DNA of 22,139 bases, taken from CAJXJP01 sp034111025. Its GTDB lineage: Bacteria; Patescibacteriota; Gracilibacteria; BD1-5; UBA6164. A program made the translations under genes and the position numbers. Location: contig JAWUYB010000007.1 in NCBI GenBank assembly GCA_034111025.1, positions 1-22,139 on the forward strand, in the 5' to 3' direction. The stretch's first letter is position 1, and every line of letters starts with the position of its first letter. The notes under the pieces are model-generated. The model made no database searches. It had not been told where the DNA came from and saw only the letters and a list, made by a program, of their open reading frames with translations. Positions 17,685-22,139 of the stretch are shown piece by piece.

Positions 17685-17736
17685 TTGTACAATAACATTT
17701 ATATATGTTATGATATCTTATATTGTTATATAAGAT
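17685..17736 (+). promoter_or_regulatory. Promoter with two tandem palindromes before the ATP-grasp gene
   Basis: TTGTAC (17685-17690), 18 bases, TATGAT (17709-17714). The spacer holds the inverted repeat TAACAT-N6-ATGTTA (17693-17710). Directly after the -10 comes a second, longer one, ATCTTATA-N6-TATAAGAT (17715-17736), nine bases before the ATG. Both have a six-base centre but different arms. They are well placed for repression, or the second could fold as a hairpin covering the ribosome-binding region. Confidence 0.5.
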
Positions 17737-17744
17737 TATAAGCT

Positions 17745-18791
17745 ATGTATCCATCAGTTAAAATATTAAAAAAATCTTGTAAGAAATATTGATATAATTT
17801 TTGAATTATTGACAAAGTTTCTAAAAATTTATTTCAGATAACTAATTGAAATAAATTTTTCTTTGCAAATAATCATAGTACAGGTATGTTTCCAATTAAT
17901 AATCACTTTTCATCTTCAGTTGTTGCTGATAAAGCTTTCTGTTATCAAATATTAGATAAACATAATTTTAGGATACCTAAATGAAAGCATTTTTTTATTA
18001 AAGATTATTATAATTGATTTATAGATAAACTTAATTTAGGAAAAAATATATTAGATTATGTAAAAGAGATAGGTTATCCTGTTTTTATTAAACCAAATAA
18101 TGCATCTTTATGAAATTGAGCAGAAGTGATTTATAATAAATCCCAATTAACAAAGCATTTAAGTATTATTAAGGAAATTTCTAATATTTGTATAGTTCAA
18201 GAATTTATTAAAGCACCAGAATATAGAATTTTTGTAGTAAATGGAGAAATACAATTTAGTTATAAAAGAAGTGCTGCATCATTAACTTGAGATTGAAAAA
18301 ATAGTATTAAAAAACTTTTAAAGAAAACTTCAAATGAAATATTTATTCAAAGTTTATATTTATTAAGGGAACTTAATATTAGATGATTGAATTTAAATTC
18401 TATTTTAGATAAAGATATTATTATTCCATTACAGTGAAAATCAAATATTTCGGCATGATGAGACATTTCAGAATTAAAAATCAAACATTGAATAAAACTT
18501 GAGAAATGGGTGAAAAATTTAGTATCTAAATTTAATATTTGAGTAACAGGTATTGATATATTTGCTCCTAAAGGTATTAATTCACCATGAGATTTTATAA
18601 TTATTGAGTTAAATAGTAATCCATCTTTAGTTTGAATTTATAAGCTAGGATATAAAAATCTTGTTTTTAATATTTGGAATAAAATATTAACATCATACTT
18701 TTGAAAAAATGATAACAGAAAATATAGGAATATATCATTGTTTTACAAAAAAAATAAATTAATTAAAAATAAAATAAAAAGCTCTATATAG
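17745..18791 (+). CDS. ATP-grasp ligase, cyanophycin-synthetase/RimK-like
   Basis: ATP-grasp enzymes join a carboxylate to an amine or thiol through an acyl phosphate. The 348 residues start with a divergent substrate domain (about 1-75), then SSSVVADKAFCYQILDKHNF, which in cyanophycin-synthetase and related ligases begins the ATP-grasp fold. Later come the ATP-binding strands YPVFIKPNNASLGNGAEVI, the EF segment IVQEFIKAPEYRIFVVNGE, a TGDGKNSIKKLL segment, the loop GKSNISAGGDIS, and the metal-binding end GVTGIDIFAP with FIIIELNSNPSL. These match the family well, but the substrates cannot be told. Cyanophycin itself would need an extra Mur-ligase domain, which is absent. The operators upstream suggest regulated expression, and the stop lies inside a terminator. 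Confidence 0.85.
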
Positions 18792-18799
18792 AGCTTTTT
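18776..18799 (+). terminator. Intrinsic terminator containing the ATP-grasp stop codon
   Basis: Stem A5-GCTCTA (18776-18786) with TAGAGC-T5 (18789-18799) and a two-base loop; the TAG stop is 18789-18791. Confidence 0.85.
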
Positions 18800-18801
18800 A
18801 T

Positions 18802-18829
18802 TTTACAAAAAAATATTTAATATTATATT
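18802..18829 (+). promoter_or_regulatory. Promoter of the 194-residue membrane protein gene
   Basis: TTTACA (18802-18807), 16 bases, TATATT (18824-18829), 27 bases before the ATG. Confidence 0.35.
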
Positions 18830-18856
18830 GTTATAAGTTAAAATTAATCACAACAC

Positions 18857-19441
18857 ATGAAGTCAAAAATCAATAAAATTTTAGAAGATATTAAATTTAA
18901 AAAAGATGAGCTTTTAAAAGAATATGAAATATTAAGAGAAAAATATGATTTTGAATATATTAGATGAAAAATAGTCTTTTCATCCAAGAAAAAAGAAGAA
19001 AACAAAAAATTTAAGTTAGGATCATTAAGATATATATTAGGTTCTGAAATACGACATATCATATCAATGCCTTTTATTTATTCAATAATTATACCGGCTG
19101 TGATTTTAGATATATTTTTATTTATATTTCAAAATATTTGTTTCCGTTTATATTGAATCCCCTTAGTTAAAAGAAGTGATTTTATTTCTACTGAAAGAAA
19201 ATATCTAGATTATTTAAATTGGATAGAAAAAATAAATTGTTTATATTGTTCTTATGTTAATGGAATATTTTCATTTGCTGTTGAAATTTGATGAAGAACT
19301 GAAAAGTACTGGTGTCCAATTAAACATGCAAAGAAAAATAATACATTTCATAATTGGCAAGACCATTTTGCTGATTATTGAGATGCAGAATGATTTAAAA
19401 AAAACTTTACATCTAACGCTGAATTTTTTACAAAAAAATAG
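18857..19441 (+). CDS. Conserved membrane protein of unknown function with Cys-rich end
   Basis: The 194 residues start with a charged helical coiled-coil-like segment (about 1-60). Then comes a hydrophobic stretch (MPFIYSIIIPAVILDIFLFIF, split over about 72-92) followed by ICFRLYGIPLVKRSDFI. The C-terminal part has CLYCSYVNG, a CxxC pair, then EIGGRTEKYWCPIKHAKK and a final HFADYGDAEGF. I recognise this as a widespread uncharacterised protein type seen in proteobacteria, with the core (C/I)RLYGIPxVKRSD...CxYC...WCPIKHA. The Cys and His residues may bind a metal such as zinc or iron. No function is assigned. It has its own promoter and shares a terminator with tatD, which lies convergent on the other strand. 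Confidence 0.82.
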
Positions 19442-19467
19442 GAAAGCTGAAGCTTTCCTATTTTTTT
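19432..19467. terminator. Bidirectional terminator shared by two convergent genes
   Basis: Perfect 17-bp stem A7-TAGGAAAGCT (19432-19448) with its complement (19451-19467) and a two-base loop. It contains the stop codons of both the plus-strand gene (19439-19441) and tatD (19460-19458, minus). Confidence 0.9.
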
Positions 19468-20264
19468 AAATTGAATATTTTTAATGAATTATTAAAAATT
19501 ATTTCTTCTACTTCTTGAGGGGATTCTTTTCTTAGTTCTTGAATTTTTTCTAATACATATTGTGTGTACGATGGTTCATTTTCTTGTTTTCATCTATATG
19601 GAGCTGGAGTAAGAAAAGGAGCATCAGTTTCAATTAATATATTATTTAATGGTATATTTGCAGCTGTTTGAGCAATATCTAAAGCATTTTTAAATGTTAC
19701 TATTCAACTAAAACTCATCATAGCTTTAGGAGATATTTCAAAACATTTTTCAGCAAAATTTAAATCTTCAGAAAAACAGTGAATAATAAAATTAGTACAA
19801 TTGGTTTCTCTTAAAATTCTTAATATATCATCAGCAGAATTTCTATTATGTATAATAACTGGTAAGTTATATTTTTTTGCTAACTTTATATGTGCTACAA
19901 AATAATCTTCTTGGAGTTGTTTTTGTTTTGATAGCTCAATTGGATTTTCACTCACCCAATAATAATCTAAACCAGTTTCTCAAATTCAAACTATATTGTC
20001 CGGATTATGTTTAATATATTTTTCTAATATTTGAATATCTTGTTCTAATGTATGAGTTGTTTTTAAAACATCCGTTGGATGTATTCACACAGTACAAAAT
20101 ATATAATCATAATTTATAGCAAGAGCTACTGATTTAAGGGAAGTATGAATATTAGTTCAAATTGATACAAGATATTTTCAATCAGATTTTTCAAAATTAT
20201 TAAGAATTTCTGATAATTGTTTTTCACGGGCCATATAAGGATGACAATGAGTATCTATAAACAT
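19458..20264 (-). CDS. tatD: TatD-family metal-dependent DNase
   Basis: TatD proteins are TIM-barrel hydrolases with 3'-5' exonuclease or deoxyribonuclease activity linked to DNA repair and turnover. The 268 residues match the usual length of about 260. Ligand positions are complete: DTHCHPY at the start (His6, His8), GIGETGLDYY with Glu96, PVIIHNR and FIIHCFS with their His residues, and IETDAPFLTPAPYRGK with the final Asp. The C-terminus (FNNSLKIFNL) is also typical. It lies five bases after the cohesin-like gene, so the two form one transcription unit on the minus strand. Gene naming within the family is loose (tatD or ycfH). Confidence 0.94.
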
Positions 20265-20269
20265 AATAT

Positions 20270-20791
20270 TTAAAATGTTATACCAGATGTAGATAATAAA
20301 TAATTTTCACCTGATGTGTCAGTAAAGTTTGCATTAAATAAATTTAATTGTTCGCTTATTTTTTTTAATTTACTTGTTTCTACTGAAAATATAGTATCTC
20401 AAGCTTGTATATTTTTTTCTGGAGTATAATTAATTAATATTGATTGAATTCATTTTTCATCAGATAATCTCATAATTTCTCAATTATTATCTTCTTGTAA
20501 TAAAACTCAGACATTACTAGGGTTATAAGTCATACTTATAGCGATATTTTTAACATTATCCATATTTTGATTTGAATAAAAATCAATAATATTACCATTT
20601 GTTAGACCATATACATCTGATTGTTCATTCTGAGTTTTTACTTCTAGAACATTAGCTTTCATTGTATTACCAAATGAACTACCATCTATTAGTAAAAAAT
20701 TTACTCAAATTGCAAGAACTAAGCTAGTAACTACTACTCAGACATTTGATATTTTTTTCTGTTTTTTATATTTTTTGAAGATATCTTTCAT
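20270..20791 (-). CDS. Membrane-anchored protein, cohesin-like
   Basis: I do not recognise this 173-residue protein with certainty. A basic N-terminus (KDIFKKYKKQKK) is followed by one membrane helix (about 17-36), so most of the protein lies outside the membrane. The outer part (about 60-173) is rich in beta strands and has a run IAISMTYNPSNVGVLLQED, then an ILINYTPEKNIQAGDTIFSVE segment. This alternation (Y-x-P-s, then a-G-d-x-l-F) resembles cohesin-type beta-sandwich domains of surface proteins, but the match is by pattern only. It starts its own transcript (TTTACA-N16-TACACT upstream) and is followed by tatD after five bases. A surface-adhesion or pilus-accessory role is possible. The link to tatD may only be operon sharing. 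Confidence 0.72.
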
Positions 20792-20823
20792 GACAAATTA
20801 ATCATTATTTAAATTATGTTTTT

Positions 20824-20851
20824 AGTGTACCAAAATTAAGCACTTTGTAAA
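20824..20851 (-). promoter_or_regulatory. Promoter of the cohesin-like gene and tatD
   Basis: Read on the minus strand: TTTACA (20851-20846), 16 bases, TACACT (20829-20824), 32 bases before the ATG at 20791. Confidence 0.45.
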
Positions 20852-20890
20852 GGTATTATCATATAATACTTAATTAAAGGAGTTAATAAT

Positions 20891-20921
20891 AAAAAAAGCC
20901 GTTTTTAAACGACTTTTTTTT
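20891..20921 (-). terminator. Intrinsic terminator of the NicO-type gene
   Basis: Stem A7-G-C-CGTTT (20891-20903) with AAACG-A-C-T8 (20907-20921), one C/A mismatch, directly after the stop of the minus-strand transporter gene at 20927. Confidence 0.75.
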
Positions 20922-20926
20922 ATTGT

Positions 20927-22138
20927 CTATAAAACTCGAGTTATCATAACTATACTAATTATGAAAATAATTCATGCTGATAAAAATGAAGAATATATTC
21001 ATATGTTTTCTGCCTTTGCATAAATTTTATTTTTCAGAAATACAGCTAATAATACAATTCAAATTAGTGTAGTAAAAATTCATAATCATAATGCAATTAC
21101 CAAGGGCATAATCCAGCTAGATTTACCTACAGCGAGTAATAATAAGAATATACTCCAAGCAAAGCTACAAGGAGCTAATCAAGCTAAAAAAGCTATAAAT
21201 AAACTCGTTTTTTCAGGTTTTTTATTAAGATGCTGACTTTGTTTTCTATTATAAGCTTTATATAAAAGAAATAATGATAAGAAAAATAATAAAAAAGCAC
21301 TAATAAATTGAATATAATAATTAAATTTTGAAATATCTATAAATGTTACTATTACTTTTGTTATTAAAAATAATAATAATATATCTAGTATGTGTGTTAA
21401 TGTAAAAATAAAGGCAAAGAATATTCATTTTGTATATCAATGATTTCTTTCTAATGTATATGCTACAATTAAGCTTTTTGAATGACCAGGTCATATTGCA
21501 TGGATTATTCCTAGGCCAAATACTATCAAAAATACATAAAATATGTTTCATTCATTATGTGTAAAGAAATCATCAATATACTTCATTACTTTTTTTAAAT
21601 AATCATTTCAATAACCAAAATCAGATAGATTTTTAGCACTAATATTTGCTGATATTTCTTCTAGATTACTAATACTTTTCTGTACTGTTATTAAATCCAT
21701 TTCATGTCTAAATTCTTGAGCTGGTCACAGTTCTGGATCAATAGGATTCCAACCATAATCAACTTCTTCTCTATCTGAATAATTATCTCAATCAGTATCT
21801 ATTTTGTGGGGATCAGTGGCATATATTTTTTCTTCTTGATCTGATAACCCATCATTATCTGAATCAATTCGTACATTATTATTTATGTTATTTATATCTA
21901 TTTCTAAATTATAGATTTTATTTGTTAAAACTTTATATAATAATGGTTTTATATTTTTTATACCATTATTTAAATTATAAAAAGTTATTCTGTTTGTTTG
22001 AAGAGGGAATTCTATAAAATACTTTACTTCTATATCTAGTTTTTCTATATCATTATCACAAATAAAACTATAACTTGTTGCTAATCATTGACTTAGTATT
22101 TGATGAGCATCATCTTGTCTTAACTCAAAGTTATTAAA
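20927..22138 (-). CDS. NicO-type metal transporter with TSP3 calcium-binding repeats (5' end outside window)
   Basis: The visible 403 residues lack the start. The first part (1-90) is an extracytoplasmic region I do not recognise. Two thrombospondin type 3-like, calcium-binding motifs follow: DSDNDGLSDQEE (fragment residues 92-103) and DTDGDNYSDREE. After a helical linker come about six membrane helices with the NicO/RcnA motif IIHAIGPGHSKSLIVAY (family HAxxPGHGK), FFAFIFTLTHILD and the second conserved loop FLAGLAPCSFAW. NicO proteins export or import Ni2+ or Co2+. Calcium-binding repeats on such a transporter are unusual in the well-known members. A terminator follows the stop. Substrate is inferred from family only. 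Confidence 0.87.
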
Positions 22139-22139
22139 T

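Overview
The window is a strongly AT-rich, gene-dense bacterial segment that reads correctly only if TGA is translated as glycine (genetic code 25). In GroEL alone about 25 in-frame TGA codons fall on glycine positions, including the Gly/Met-rich C-terminal tail, while TGG is kept for tryptophan (for example the photolyase NWQW motif). This points to the candidate phyla Absconditabacteria (SR1) or Gracilibacteria; I cannot tell which from the sequence. Open reading frames called with TGA as stop are fragments of longer genes here, and all gene limits below were re-read with TGA as Gly.

Layout, left half. The 3' part of a sensor histidine kinase (3-776) is followed by a convergent small membrane-anchored protein (825-1205, minus). 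groES-groEL (1399-3367) form an operon. Then come an unrecognised 197-residue protein (3445-4038) and the ribosome-assembly GTPase rsgA (4125-5201). Between rsgA and a SpoU/TrmH-type RNA methyltransferase (5515-6258) lies a likely minus-strand structured RNA of about 190 nt with its own promoter and terminator. Next are a MATE efflux transporter (6347-7663), an M29-like aminopeptidase (7732-8754), an RBBP9/YdeN-type alpha/beta hydrolase (8775-9341), an SPFH/prohibitin-like membrane protein (9416-10210), and a translationally coupled pair: a TudS(DUF523)-YbgA(DUF1722) fusion plus a DNA photolyase (10393-12683).

Layout, right half. An OLD-family ATPase/TOPRIM nuclease (12710-14221, minus) has a terminator-like hairpin directly before its start codon. 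Divergent to it is a candidate plus-strand small RNA (about 14308-14418). A zinc-uptake ABC operon znuA-znuC-znuB runs on the minus strand (16914 to 14422), with His-rich metal-binding segments in two of its three proteins and a perfect palindrome upstream. Then follow a possible 38-residue small protein with an unusually strong Shine-Dalgarno sequence (17001-17117, minus), a VOC/glyoxalase-like protein (17304-17675), an ATP-grasp ligase preceded by two palindromes (17745-18791), a conserved membrane protein of unknown function (18857-19441), a minus-strand tatD plus cohesin-like anchored protein (19458-20791), and the C-terminal part of a NicO-type metal transporter with calcium-binding repeats (20927-22138).

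Gene ends are tight. Many intrinsic terminators overlap stop codons and several serve two convergent genes. Recurrent promoter matches have the form TTGnnn-N15/17-TAnAAT. No tRNA, rRNA, insertion sequence or CRISPR array was seen. The most interesting items are the minus-strand structured RNA at 5213-5400, the nuclease/small-RNA divergent unit around 14222-14418, the palindromes in front of znuA and the ATP-grasp gene, and the TudS-YbgA/photolyase coupling.
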